Source of the DNA: an uncultured Acidimicrobiaceae bacterium
Lineage (GTDB): Bacteria > Actinomycetota > Acidimicrobiia > Acidimicrobiales > Ilumatobacteraceae
Direction: 5' to 3'
NCBI GenBank assembly: GCA_903934195.1
Contig: CAIZMV010000304.1
Location: forward strand, 1 to 22,387
Length of the DNA: 22,387 nucleotides
Part shown: piece by piece, positions 14,636 to 22,387 of the stretch
Layout of the letters: every line of letters starts with the position of its first letter
How positions within the stretch are numbered: position 1 is the first letter of the stretch
Made by a program: the position numbers and the translations under genes
Notes under the pieces: generated by a model
Database searches by the model: none
What the model saw: the letters and a program-made list of their open reading frames with translations, nothing else
What the model was told of the DNA's origin: nothing

Positions 14636-15843
14636 TGTCACATCAATTTTTAGAAAACGATATAGCGATTGCTGCAAACAAGGGTCATGACTATTGCCCG
14701 TTCATTCCTGTGTTCGGTGCGCCGGCAGAAATGTTCGAGAAAGGCGAGGGTACTCAACTGTGGTCAGTTGACGGCAAGAGGTATCTCGACTTTCTTAGTG
14801 GTATTGCAGTTGTGTCTTTGGGGCATGCGAACCCTGTTATTGCTAAGGCAATTGCAGATCAGGCAAACACGCTTGTGCATGTTTCAAACTTCTTTGCAAA
14901 CACAGTTGCTACAAAAGCTGCCGTTGAGATATCCGGGCTCATGCATGAGGCTGGCGCTGGCGATGGTCAAGTGTTCTTTTGTAACTCAGGTGCTGAAGCA
15001 AACGAAGCCGCGATAAAACTTGCGCGTAAGTTTGGTGGCCGTGGTCGTCATGTCATCGTGTCTGCCTACGGCAGTTTTCATGGTCGCACTCTTGGTGCGT
15101 TGGCACTCACTGGTCAACCTGCAAAGCATGAAGTATTCCAGCCAATGCCGGACGGGTTTCGTTATTGCGAGTTTGGTGACATCGAATCATTGAAGGCTCA
15201 AATAGACCCAACTGTTGCTGCAGTCATGCTCGAATCAATTCAAGGCGAAGGGGGAGTCATCCCGGCTGACCCTGCATATCTTCAAGCTGTTCAGCAGTTG
15301 TGCAAAGAGCGTGGTTTGTTACTCATCATCGATGAAGTTCAAACCGGGTTTTGCAGAACCGGAAAATGGTTCGGTTTTGAACATGCTGGTATTTCACCAG
15401 ACGCCGTAACGATGGCGAAGGGAATGGGCAACGGAATGCCCGTTGGTGCCCTATGGGCTCGCCGCGATGTTGCTGCAGTTCTGCAGCCAGGCGACCACGG
15501 ATCTACATATAGCGGTACGGCACTTGCAACTGCCGCAGTGTCGGCTGTGATTTCGGAAATGAAGAGACTTCATGCCGATGAATTGGCTGTGCGCCAGGGT
15601 GCACGACTGACCAAAGGTCTGTTGGCAATTCCGAAGGTCGAATCTGTACGCGGCGCCGGTCTTTTGCTCGGTGCACAACTTGTCGAAGGCATCGTTGCCG
15701 GAGACGTCTACAAAGCACTACTGGAAAAGGGTCTCATCGTTAACGCTGTAAACGCTTCAACACTGAGGCTCGCACCGCCATTGACTGTATCTGATGCAGA
15801 GATTGATGAAGCTGTTGCTCTTATTGCTGAGGTGTTGTCATGA
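14635..15843 (+). CDS. argD: Acetylornithine aminotransferase
   Basis: PLP enzyme converting N-acetylglutamate semialdehyde and glutamate to N-acetylornithine. The 402-residue class III aminotransferase has the cofactor phosphate loop CNSGAEANEAAIK (116-128), the PLP-stacking region SFHGRT, the Asp motif DEVQTGFCRTG (233-243) and the Schiff-base lysine K262 in TMAKGMGNG. The start is ATG in the TGATG junction with argB. The next gene overlaps its stop by 4 bases. DapC or GabT-like activity cannot be excluded, but the context decides for argD. Confidence 0.96.
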   Translation: MSHQFLENDIAIAANKGHDYCPFIPVFGAPAEMFEKGEGTQLWSVDGKRYLDFLSGIAVVSLGHANPVIAKAIADQANTLVHVSNFFANTVATKAAVEISGLMHEAGAGDGQVFFCNSGAEANEAAIKLARKFGGRGRHVIVSAYGSFHGRTLGALALTGQPAKHEVFQPMPDGFRYCEFGDIESLKAQIDPTVAAVMLESIQGEGGVIPADPAYLQAVQQLCKERGLLLIIDEVQTGFCRTGKWFGFEHAGISPDAVTMAKGMGNGMPVGALWARRDVAAVLQPGDHGSTYSGTALATAAVSAVISEMKRLHADELAVRQGARLTKGLLAIPKVESVRGAGLLLGAQLVEGIVAGDVYKALLEKGLIVNAVNASTLRLAPPLTVSDAEIDEAVALIAEVLS

Positions 15844-16730
15844 CGCGTCATCTTGTAGACATCGCGTCTCTTTCCGTTGCAGAACTCCGTCATATTCTGG
15901 ACTTATCTGTGGCGGCTCCGAAGCATGCGTTGGCAGGAAAGGGTGTCGCGCTCATCTTTGAAAAACCATCCAACAGAACTCGTCATTCCATGGAGATGGC
16001 AGTTGTTCAACTAGGTGGTCACCCTGTGTACACGCGGGGTGAAGAGGTTGGCTTCGATGTGCGGGAATCAGTTGAAGATGTCACTCGCATTATGGCTGGC
16101 TATCACGCCGTCCTAGCTGCACGGGTGTTTCGTCATTCATTCATAGAACGAATGGTTGCAGTCTCTGATGTGCCTGTCATCAACATGTTGAGCGATGCGT
16201 CTCACCCGCTACAAGCGTTAGCGGACATCATCACGATGGAAGAGCATGTCGGTCCGATTGCGCAGTCGACTGTTGCGTACATAGGTGACTACAACAATGT
16301 GGCCCGGTCGCTAGCCGAAGCCGTTTGTCTGTTGGGAGGAACCATTTCGCTCGGATGTCCATCTGCGTACGACGCCGATGATGATGAATTGGCTCGGCTT
16401 GCAGCGCTTGGTGGCACGGTGCGTCAAAGCGCATCCCCGCAAGAAGCGATTGCCGGTGCCGATGTTGTGCACACGGACACTTGGATTTCTATGGGTCAAG
16501 AAGAAGAATCAGCAATCCGTCGCAAGATCTTTTCGAAGTACTGCGTCGATGAGGACCTGATGGCTCTAGCTGCTCCTAATGCAAAGTTCATGCATTGCAT
16601 GCCTGCGCATCGTGGCGAAGAGGTGTCAGCAGATGTCTTTGACGGGCCAAACAGTGTTGTCATTCAGCAGGGTCACCACAGGCTTACTGCAGCTAGAGGA
16701 GCTCTTGCGTGGGTTATGGAGAAGTCATGA
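15840..16730 (+). CDS. argF: Ornithine carbamoyltransferase
   Basis: Makes citrulline from ornithine and carbamoyl phosphate. The 296-residue protein is slightly shorter than the usual 305-330. The carbamoyl-phosphate loop reads SNRTR (44-48) rather than the canonical STRTR. The HPLQALAD segment (122-129), the ornithine-binding DTWISMG region (213-219) and HCMPAHRGE (252-260) are intact and favour ornithine over aspartate as substrate. The ATG overlaps the argD TGA (ATGA) and its own stop overlaps argR in the same way. Confidence 0.95.
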   Translation: MTRHLVDIASLSVAELRHILDLSVAAPKHALAGKGVALIFEKPSNRTRHSMEMAVVQLGGHPVYTRGEEVGFDVRESVEDVTRIMAGYHAVLAARVFRHSFIERMVAVSDVPVINMLSDASHPLQALADIITMEEHVGPIAQSTVAYIGDYNNVARSLAEAVCLLGGTISLGCPSAYDADDDELARLAALGGTVRQSASPQEAIAGADVVHTDTWISMGQEEESAIRRKIFSKYCVDEDLMALAAPNAKFMHCMPAHRGEEVSADVFDGPNSVVIQQGHHRLTAARGALAWVMEKS

Positions 16731-17239
16731 GCAGTAAACAGCAACGCCAACAAATGGTGACTCGGTTAATCGCACACGACAATGTGTCTAGCCAGCCACA
16801 TCTGCAAGAGCTCTTAAAGGCTCAAGGAATTGAAGCTACTCAGGCCACAATTTCACGTGACCTTGAGGAACTTGGTGCTGTGAAGATTCGAATCGCTGGG
16901 GGAGACTCCATCTATGCAATTGCGGAATATGCACCAGCTCGAGTTGCTCCATCTGATCAATTGCGTCGTGTCATGGCCGAATGGGTCGCTGAAGTGACAT
17001 CAAGTGGAAATTTGGTTGTCGTGCGTACGCCACCTGGTTGTGCGCACGTTGTTGCATCCGCACTTGACCGCAGCGGTCTTGTCGGATTGTTAGGCACGGT
17101 TGCAGGCGATGACACGATCATGTGTGTCGCTACTGAAGAGGTTGGCGGCACAGGTTTAGCCGAGCAGTTACGGTCGCTCTCGGGCGTTACAGACGCCACT
17201 GGTGGCATTCCACGAAAGAAGGGTGCAGCTCATGTCTGA
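16727..17239 (+). CDS. argR: Arginine repressor ArgR
   Basis: Arginine-responsive hexameric repressor of arginine biosynthesis. The 170-residue product has an N-terminal winged helix with the recognition-helix motif ATISRDLEELG (40-50) and a C-terminal arginine-binding and oligomerisation domain with GTVAGDDTI (123-131). I chose ATG 16727, overlapping the argF stop as ATGA and preceded by GGAG at normal distance. An in-frame ATG at 16709 lies inside argF and gives a non-typical N-terminus. The predicted ARG box upstream of argC is the likely target, giving autoregulation of the whole operon. Confidence 0.96.
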   Translation: MSSKQQRQQMVTRLIAHDNVSSQPHLQELLKAQGIEATQATISRDLEELGAVKIRIAGGDSIYAIAEYAPARVAPSDQLRRVMAEWVAEVTSSGNLVVVRTPPGCAHVVASALDRSGLVGLLGTVAGDDTIMCVATEEVGGTGLAEQLRSLSGVTDATGGIPRKKGAAHV

Positions 17240-18647
17240 CAAGAAGGTTTCAGAAGGTGCAGCACTATGGCACGGACGTTTCGACGTTGCCCCAGCCGAC
17301 GACTTGATGGCATACACAGAAAGTTTGTCATTCGATCAACGGTTATGGCGTGACGACATAGTCGGCTCTCACGCACACGTATCAATGTTGGTATCTGTCG
17401 GGTTGATGTCTCAAACAGATGGCGAATCTGTGCTGGTTGCATTGCAAGCGGTGGGCGAAGAATTCTCAAAAGGCAGTTTCGTATTCGAAGCAACTGATGA
17501 AGACATTCACACAGCCATTGAACGACGTGTCACGCAGATTGCAGGCGAGCCAGGCGCTCGAATTCATACGGGGCGCAGTAGAAACGATCAAGTTGCTACG
17601 GCTGTTCGGCTGTGGTGCAAACGGGAAGTAGCAGTTGTGGCTTCCCATGTGCTCGCGCTAGTGAACACATTGGAAGAACGCGCAGTAGAAGCTGATGCCA
17701 GTACGCCACCAGTCAGAATGCCTGGGTACACACACGTACAACACGCACAACCGGTACTTCTTTCGCATCACCTACGTGCACATTCATGGGCATTGCTCCG
17801 TGATGTCGACAGACTTTCTGATGCGCTCGCACGTCTTGATGTCTCTCCGTTAGGCGCCGGAGCGTTGGCGGGGTCTTCCTTGCCAATCAACCCAACGCAT
17901 TCCGCAGAGACCATGGGATTCGCCACCATTTTTGCAAATTCTCTCGATGCAGTATCCGACAGAGACTTCGTTGCTGAAATTCTGTTTTCAATTGCCTTGT
18001 TAGGGGTTCATCTTTCACGCATAGGTGAAGAGTGGGTGCTGTGGACCAGTGCTGAGTTCGGCTTTGCTGTGCTTGATGATGCATATGCAACTGGTTCGTC
18101 CATGTTGCCGCAAAAAAAGAATGCTGACATCGCTGAATTGGCTCGCGGTAAAGCAGGTCGACTCATTGGAAACCTCACTGGTCTTCTCGCGATGCTCAAG
18201 GGTCTTCCCCTTGCGTACAACAGGGATTTACAGGAAGACAAAGAGCCCCTCTTTGATTCTGTTGATCAAGTCCGTCGGGCACTCATCGCTGTAAACGGAA
18301 TGATCAAGACTGCGACATTCAAAACAGAGAGCATGATCAAAGGCGCAGACGCAGAAGCCCTAGTAGCAACTGATCTTGCAGAATGGCTTGTGCATCGGGG
18401 AACACCGTTCCGTCAGGCCCACTCCATTGTCGGCAAGATTGTGCGTGATTCCATCGCTACGGATGTGCCGATGGTTGACATCGTTAGTGGTCACGAGTCA
18501 TTCGGGCCTGATGCGGTTTCTTTGTTTAACCCCGGAGTATCGGTTGAGCGTCGTCAGTCGCCTGGTGCATCCGGGCCACTTGCTGCACAAGAGCAGAGGG
18601 CGCGACTAATGGAAGCTATACGGAAAGCAGAGGAGCGTTTAGCATGA
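17232..18647 (+). CDS. argH: Argininosuccinate lyase
   Basis: Last step of arginine synthesis, splitting argininosuccinate to arginine and fumarate. The 471-residue fumarase-superfamily protein shows TGRSRNDQ (113-120), THVQHAQP (167-174) and the mobile signature loop GSSMLPQKKNAD (288-299) with its catalytic Ser. The start chosen is ATG 17232, 9 bases after GAAGGG and overlapping argR by 8 bases; the upstream in-frame GTG 17202 adds a non-conserved segment. The substrate-producing argG is absent from this cluster. A thioesterase gene overlaps the stop by 4 bases. Confidence 0.97.
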   Translation: MSDKKVSEGAALWHGRFDVAPADDLMAYTESLSFDQRLWRDDIVGSHAHVSMLVSVGLMSQTDGESVLVALQAVGEEFSKGSFVFEATDEDIHTAIERRVTQIAGEPGARIHTGRSRNDQVATAVRLWCKREVAVVASHVLALVNTLEERAVEADASTPPVRMPGYTHVQHAQPVLLSHHLRAHSWALLRDVDRLSDALARLDVSPLGAGALAGSSLPINPTHSAETMGFATIFANSLDAVSDRDFVAEILFSIALLGVHLSRIGEEWVLWTSAEFGFAVLDDAYATGSSMLPQKKNADIAELARGKAGRLIGNLTGLLAMLKGLPLAYNRDLQEDKEPLFDSVDQVRRALIAVNGMIKTATFKTESMIKGADAEALVATDLAEWLVHRGTPFRQAHSIVGKIVRDSIATDVPMVDIVSGHESFGPDAVSLFNPGVSVERRQSPGASGPLAAQEQRARLMEAIRKAEERLA

Positions 18648-19054
18648 CATTTGTTCAAGATTTCCGAGTTCGTTACAACGAATGCGACATGCAGAATGTT
18701 GTTTTCAACGCCAACTATTGGATCTATGCAGACGATGCAGTAGCGCAGTTTGTTCGCCAAGGTCTGGCCGATGAACTAGGTAAAGAGATTGCGGAAGTAG
18801 ATCTCATAGCAGTTGGCTTTGACTTCATGTTGAAGACTGCAACGGGTACCTGGCATAAGGGTGCAAAATACACAGACATTATTCACGCTGCCTGTTCCGT
18901 TTCGCGTTGGGGAAACACTTCATTTGATGTCACAGTCGACATGACAGTGAATGGCGAGCAAGTATTCGATTGCATCATCACCTATGTCAGCGTTACACCA
19001 GGCGCCCCGCAACCAGCGCCTGTGCCTGACGTCGTTCGACGCGCGTTGAGCTAA
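18644..19054 (+). CDS. Hotdog-fold acyl-CoA thioesterase (4HBT/YbgC-like)
   Basis: A 136-residue single hotdog domain. The N-terminal FRVRYNECDMQNVVFNANYWIY matches the 4-hydroxybenzoyl-CoA thioesterase/YbgC pattern, with the catalytic-type Asp at residue 15 and the conserved Tyr at 25. The remainder fits the central strands (about 70-115), with a Pro-rich C-terminus. It probably hydrolyses an acyl-CoA, substrate unknown. Its ATG overlaps the argH stop (ATGA), making it the last cistron of the arginine operon and perhaps under the same arginine control. The stop overlaps the convergent DUF2332 gene by 4 bases. Confidence 0.85.
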   Translation: MTFVQDFRVRYNECDMQNVVFNANYWIYADDAVAQFVRQGLADELGKEIAEVDLIAVGFDFMLKTATGTWHKGAKYTDIIHAACSVSRWGNTSFDVTVDMTVNGEQVFDCIITYVSVTPGAPQPAPVPDVVRRALS

Positions 19055-20106
19055 AGCCAGTTCATGTTTTGGCCGTGATAACCAATCTCGGCCAAACGAA
19101 AGTGGCGCGGCTCTGCGCTAGAGCCGTCAAAAACATCTACCTGAATATCTGCAACTGCACCTGCTGGTTCCATTCGGGCCCACACGATTGGGTGTGTTGT
19201 GGTTGCTGTTTTGCCTGCGTTGTAGATCGCTTGCTTCAGTTTGTTCTGTGTTTGAGTGCCGAGATACTGCCACACAATCGAATGAAAGATAAGCGTGGCA
19301 TGACCATTTGTCCGTGCAAGTTGCTGAGTTATCCACTCATCTGCTGAAGCCTGGTCAACTAGTGGTCGGTGTGTTTTTGCGATGGCAATAGCGGAGCGCA
19401 GTCGTTCGAGACGCAATCGCTGATCTGGCCAAACGAACGACAGAAGTCGCGATTCATCCCCAGGTTGTGTGACATCAATGGGGGAGATGTCACAACCCCG
19501 TTTGCTAATTGCTGTTGCACCGATTCGCGGTACATCTGGAGCGTTAGAAAACCAGTCGCCCATGAAGCGAAGAGAAGAACTCGGATCACCCATGCGCAGT
19601 TGTCCGAAGCATCCGTAGAAGCGGTCGAAGTTAAGGTTCAGTCCGGCGCTTGCACCAATCTCCAAGAGATTGAATTCTTCGACACCAAGTGTTGTGATCC
19701 AGTGGCTCAAAACAAGGTGCGCAACGCTACGGCCAACTTCGTTGGTCTGTACTTGGGTGGCTAAACCGTTTTCTATGTCTTCAAGGTGGTCTCGCATATA
19801 CCCAATGAAATCAGCGGTGAAGTCCTCTGCAGGCTTTCCTCCGACACTCGGATAATGACGTGCGAGTCGGTCATCTTTTCCTTGCAGCACCACTCGATGT
19901 ATGGCACCTGCCAACCGCAGTGGTACCGCGTCATGCACTGGTCGAAGGCTTCGCCCTGCAAGAAGTGCATACGTACGTCCACCGTCTGCATAGTCGGCTG
20001 CCAAGTCTGTAAACAAGGAGCTGTACATGGCAGAGCCCAATGATCGGCACGATTCGGCCTGTTGAAGAAGCGCTCGCAGCATCTCGTCGCCGTCAAACAA
20101 ACTCAT
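19051..20106 (-). CDS. DUF2332 family protein
   Basis: A 351-residue protein matching DUF2332, common in Actinobacteria and uncharacterised. The N-terminal part (about 1-60) is helical. A PSVGG segment is near 86-90. The central segment NLLEIGASAGLNLNFDRF (146-163) resembles the glycine-rich SAM-binding loop of Rossmann methyltransferases, which is suggestive only. SIVWQYLG is near the start of the last third. ATG at 20106-20104 has AGGG just upstream. It is divergent from tyrS, and TAATAT with GTGACA 16 bases further upstream on the minus strand could be its promoter. Function unknown. Confidence 0.82.
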   Translation of the reverse strand: MSLFDGDEMLRALLQQAESCRSLGSAMYSSLFTDLAADYADGGRTYALLAGRSLRPVHDAVPLRLAGAIHRVVLQGKDDRLARHYPSVGGKPAEDFTADFIGYMRDHLEDIENGLATQVQTNEVGRSVAHLVLSHWITTLGVEEFNLLEIGASAGLNLNFDRFYGCFGQLRMGDPSSSLRFMGDWFSNAPDVPRIGATAISKRGCDISPIDVTQPGDESRLLSFVWPDQRLRLERLRSAIAIAKTHRPLVDQASADEWITQQLARTNGHATLIFHSIVWQYLGTQTQNKLKQAIYNAGKTATTTHPIVWARMEPAGAVADIQVDVFDGSSAEPRHFRLAEIGYHGQNMNWL

Positions 20107-20142
20107 ATTCCCTGGTGATGTAGACGACGAACTGATGAAACG

Positions 20143-20170
20143 ATATTAGTGCAGGCCGCAATGGTGTCAC
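20143..20170 (-). promoter_or_regulatory. Possible promoter of the DUF2332 gene
   Basis: On the minus strand GTGACA (20170-20165) and TAATAT (20148-20143) are 16 bases apart, near-consensus for a housekeeping sigma. Transcription would begin about 30 bases upstream of the ATG. The site lies inside the longest possible reading frame of tyrS, which supports a shorter tyrS. Confidence 0.35.
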
Positions 20171-20187
20171 CGTGTAAGACTTTGTAC

Positions 20188-21459
20188 GTGACATCTTCCG
20201 GCCTCTTTTCCGACCTTTCCGCACGTGGCCTCATTCACGACTCCACTGATGCCGCAGCACTATCTCTGCGGCTCGATACAGGTCCGATAGGTATTTACGT
20301 AGGTTTTGATCCGACAGCAGATTCTCTCCATGTTGGGCACCTCCTCGGGCAATTAACTCTTCGACGTTTCCAACTCGCTGGTCATCGTCCGTTTCCACTT
20401 GCAGGCGGCGCAACCGGAATGGTCGGAGACCCATCGGGAAAAAGCGAAGAAAGAAATCTTCTTGACCGTGAAACGCTCGAACACAATGTGTCGCACATAA
20501 AGAATCAGTTGTCGCGCTTACTTGATTTCTCCCCTGGAAAAAGTGCAGCGACTCTTGTAAACAATGCTGATTGGACTGCAGGAATTAGCGCACTTGATTT
20601 CTTGCGCGACGTTGGTAAGTACATCACTGTGAATCAAATGATGGCAAAAGAATCTGTAAAGAATCGTTTGAATTCTGAGAACGGTTTGTCATACACAGAG
20701 TTCAGTTACATGTTGCTGCAAGCCAATGATTTCAGGCATCTTTGCGCTAATCATGATGTTGAATTGCAAATGGGTGGTTCTGATCAGTGGGGAAACATCA
20801 CTGCAGGAATTGATCTGATTCGTAAATCGTTATCACGCAGTGCATTCGGTGCAACCTGGCCATTGGTTACAAAAAGTGATGGCACAAAGTTTGGTAAAAC
20901 TGCAGACGGTGCAGTGTGGTTAGATGCGCAACGTACATCGCCGTATCAATTCAGACAGTTTTGGATGCAAATGGCAGACGCAGATGTTGTGAAATACCTT
21001 CCGCAGTTTTCTCTTGCATCGATGAATGAAGTTTCGTCGTTACTCGAAACACATTTGTCAGATCCGGGTAAGCGAATCGCGCAACGTTCGCTTGCAACAG
21101 AACTCACAGTGTTGGTGCACGGCGCTGAGGCAGCGCGTGATGCAGAAGCTGCTGCGGAAATTCTGTTTGGGGGAGACCCAAACGGTGCAACTCGTGAGGC
21201 ATTGCAGGCAGTTGCTTCAGAGGTTCCTAACTCAGTCGTGACACGAGAAGATCTGGAAGATGTGTTTGGTCTTTTGGCCCGTTCGGGCATTGCCAGCAGC
21301 ACCAGTGACGCGCGTCGCTCTGTTGAACAAGGCGGAATCAAGGTCAATGGCCAGACCTTGGAAAAGGGTGAAACCCTTGCCAGCAAAGGGATTCTGCATG
21401 ATCGTTGGGTCCTGGTTCGGAAAGGTAAGACCACGTACCACGTGCTGACCCTGGCCTGA
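20188..21459 (+). CDS. tyrS: Tyrosyl-tRNA synthetase
   Basis: Class I enzyme charging tRNA(Tyr). The GTG at 20188 gives 423 residues beginning VTSSGLFSDLSARGL, closely paralleling the start of E. coli TyrS (424 residues); in-frame GTG 20149 and ATG 20161 are alternatives. The class I signatures are HVGHL (48-52, the HIGH motif) and KFGKT (233-237, the KMSKS equivalent). GGSDQWGNITAGIDL (195-209) binds substrate. A C-terminal S4 RNA-binding domain (about 355-420) includes DARRSVEQGGIKVNG. No clear ribosome-binding site precedes the start. The rRNA leader begins just downstream. Confidence 0.96.
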   Translation: MTSSGLFSDLSARGLIHDSTDAAALSLRLDTGPIGIYVGFDPTADSLHVGHLLGQLTLRRFQLAGHRPFPLAGGATGMVGDPSGKSEERNLLDRETLEHNVSHIKNQLSRLLDFSPGKSAATLVNNADWTAGISALDFLRDVGKYITVNQMMAKESVKNRLNSENGLSYTEFSYMLLQANDFRHLCANHDVELQMGGSDQWGNITAGIDLIRKSLSRSAFGATWPLVTKSDGTKFGKTADGAVWLDAQRTSPYQFRQFWMQMADADVVKYLPQFSLASMNEVSSLLETHLSDPGKRIAQRSLATELTVLVHGAEAARDAEAAAEILFGGDPNGATREALQAVASEVPNSVVTREDLEDVFGLLARSGIASSTSDARRSVEQGGIKVNGQTLEKGETLASKGILHDRWVLVRKGKTTYHVLTLA

Positions 21460-21472
21460 AAAGCCAGTTTGT
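21451..21472 (+). terminator. Weak hairpin at the tyrS stop
   Basis: CTGGC (21451-21455) pairs with GCCAG (21463-21467) around a loop holding the tyrS TGA, followed by TTTGT. A 5-bp stem and short T-run make it at best a weak terminator separating tyrS from the rRNA operon. Confidence 0.3.
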
Positions 21473-21512
21473 CCACAGATGTAAAGACTTCCGGATTTCT
21501 CTGAAACCCGTG

Positions 21513-21542
21513 TTGGAAGTGGGTCTAAGGCGCCGTTAGCAT
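21513..21542 (+). promoter_or_regulatory. Possible rRNA promoter
   Basis: TTGGAA (21513-21518) and TAGCAT (21537-21542) are 18 bases apart, placing a start near 21549, about 275 bases upstream of 16S. Both boxes deviate from consensus and no upstream A/T element is obvious. Other promoters further upstream are possible. Confidence 0.3.
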
Positions 21543-21582
21543 TGCAACTCGCCCCTCTAACGCGCATGCGTGTTTTTGGGGG

Positions 21583-21614
21583 TCGGTATCACTGCCCTTC
21601 GGGGTACATGCCGA
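21583..21614 (+). promoter_or_regulatory. boxB-like hairpin with UUCG loop in the rRNA leader
   Basis: TCGGTAT (21583-21589) pairs with ATGCCGA (21608-21614), one G-U. Inside it TGCCC (21593-21597) pairs with GGGTA (21602-21606), closing a TTCG tetraloop. It lies 9 bases before the boxA-like sequence, the boxB-boxA order of rRNA antitermination leaders. Confidence 0.5.
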
Positions 21615-21622
21615 GAGCATCA

Positions 21623-21635
21623 GCTCCTTGAAAAC
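21623..21635 (+). promoter_or_regulatory. boxA-like rRNA antitermination element
   Basis: GCTCCTTGAAAAC resembles the NusB/S10-binding boxA of Gram-positive rRNA leaders (consensus close to GCTCTTTGAAAAC), with one difference. Position between a hairpin and the 16S gene supports the assignment. Confidence 0.55.
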
Positions 21636-21703
21636 AGAAGAGAAGACTGAACAACAGTGCGGGCAGTAAGGCGACTTAGGTCGTCGATATTGCCTGTCAA
21701 TTC

Positions 21704-21725
21704 GAGATGGATTCCAATCCATCTC
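21704..21725. repeat. Perfect 22-base inverted repeat in the rRNA leader
   Basis: GAGATGGATT (21704-21713) and AATCCATCTC (21716-21725) are exact complements around CC. As RNA this gives a 9-bp stem with a 4-base loop. It is followed by an A-rich run, not T-rich, so it is not a terminator on the plus strand. Processing or antitermination function is possible. Confidence 0.6.
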
Positions 21726-21804
21726 ACAAACAAAAAAACAATAAGTTAGGAACTGGGTCTTTGGGGTTATTCCCCCCGAGGCCCACGGACTTTCCAGAAC
21801 GACC

Positions 21805-21818
21805 CCGATGCAAATCGG
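21805..21818 (+). other. GNRA-tetraloop hairpin immediately upstream of 16S
   Basis: CCGAT (21805-21809) pairs with ATCGG (21814-21818) around GCAA. It ends about 6 bases before the inferred 16S 5' end and may form part of the precursor processing structure. Confidence 0.45.
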
Positions 21819-21824
21819 TAGTTC

Positions 21825-22387
<563 letters not shown>

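Larger units (their letters stand above)
21460..21824 (+). promoter_or_regulatory. rRNA operon leader region
   Basis: This 365-base stretch between tyrS and 16S holds no credible gene. It contains a possible promoter near its left end, a UUCG-capped hairpin followed by a boxA-like antitermination sequence, a long imperfect hairpin (GGCAGTA 21662-21668 with TATTGCC 21688-21694, and inside it GGCGAC 21670-21675 with GTCGTC 21680-21685), a perfect 22-base palindrome and an A-rich run. A G/C hairpin (21754-21785) and a GNRA-loop hairpin just before 16S follow. It reads as transcribed leader with antitermination and processing structures. Confidence 0.7.

Noticed and set aside
20149..20187. Longer tyrS from GTG 20149 or ATG 20161
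   Set aside because: The added residues are not conserved, overlap the likely DUF2332 promoter, and GTG 20188 reproduces the usual TyrS N-terminus and length.
21560..21577. ACGC/GCGT stem followed by TTTTT as a terminator
   Set aside because: Only 4 base pairs and located just after the candidate rRNA promoter, where termination would be counterproductive.

Overview
The window is a stretch of core chromosome from a gene-dense, moderate-GC actinobacterium. Gene order (coaBC-metK-priA-def-fmt; infC-rpmI-rplT-tsnR-type methyltransferase-pheS-pheT followed by the arg genes) matches the classical actinobacterial arrangement known from Mycobacterium and Streptomyces. The partial 16S gene at the right edge reads like class Acidimicrobiia (Ilumatobacter / CL500-29 or acIV type), a placement made from memory and not from a search. 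I see no phage, insertion sequence, CRISPR array, tRNA gene or secretion system.

Layout. 1-60 is the probable 3' tail of coaBC. 74-3021 holds metK and a helicase-dead type priA, tail-to-tail with an RsmC/YbxB-like methyltransferase on the minus strand. Def and fmt follow at 3658-5099, then an isolated hisG (long form) and a small degenerate cold-shock-like gene. A DUF1844 gene lies on the minus strand and is divergent from a structured leader and infC-rpmI-rplT. A SpoU/TrmH methyltransferase and pheS-pheT complete the translation block at 12188. An AlgH-family gene on the minus strand separates it from the arginine operon argC-argB-argD-argF-argR-argH, which ends in a translationally coupled hotdog thioesterase. 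A DUF2332 gene (minus), tyrS (plus) and a 365-base rRNA leader lead into the 16S gene, which is cut by the window end.

How the genes work together. The left half is translation and initiation machinery: methionine to SAM, formylation and deformylation of initiator Met, IF3, L35, L20, RNA methylation, and Phe- and Tyr-tRNA synthetases. The arg block runs from N-acetylglutamate kinase to argininosuccinate lyase but has no argJ or argG. It carries its own repressor gene, and a good ARG box sits in front of argC.

The most interesting signals concern translation starts. Three genes (priA, infC and the TrmH-like methyltransferase) have conserved N-terminal coding sequence upstream of any ATG, GTG or TTG. 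Each is best explained by a non-canonical start: CTG, ATA and CTG. The two CTG codons overlap the upstream gene's stop as CTGA, and the ATA overlaps the stop of a possible mini-ORF as ATAG. Also notable are a run of three hairpins ahead of infC, an ARG box overlapping the first codons of the divergent algH gene, several probable leaderless promoters, and tail-to-tail overlaps at all four convergent gene pairs. No wholly new multi-gene system is evident.
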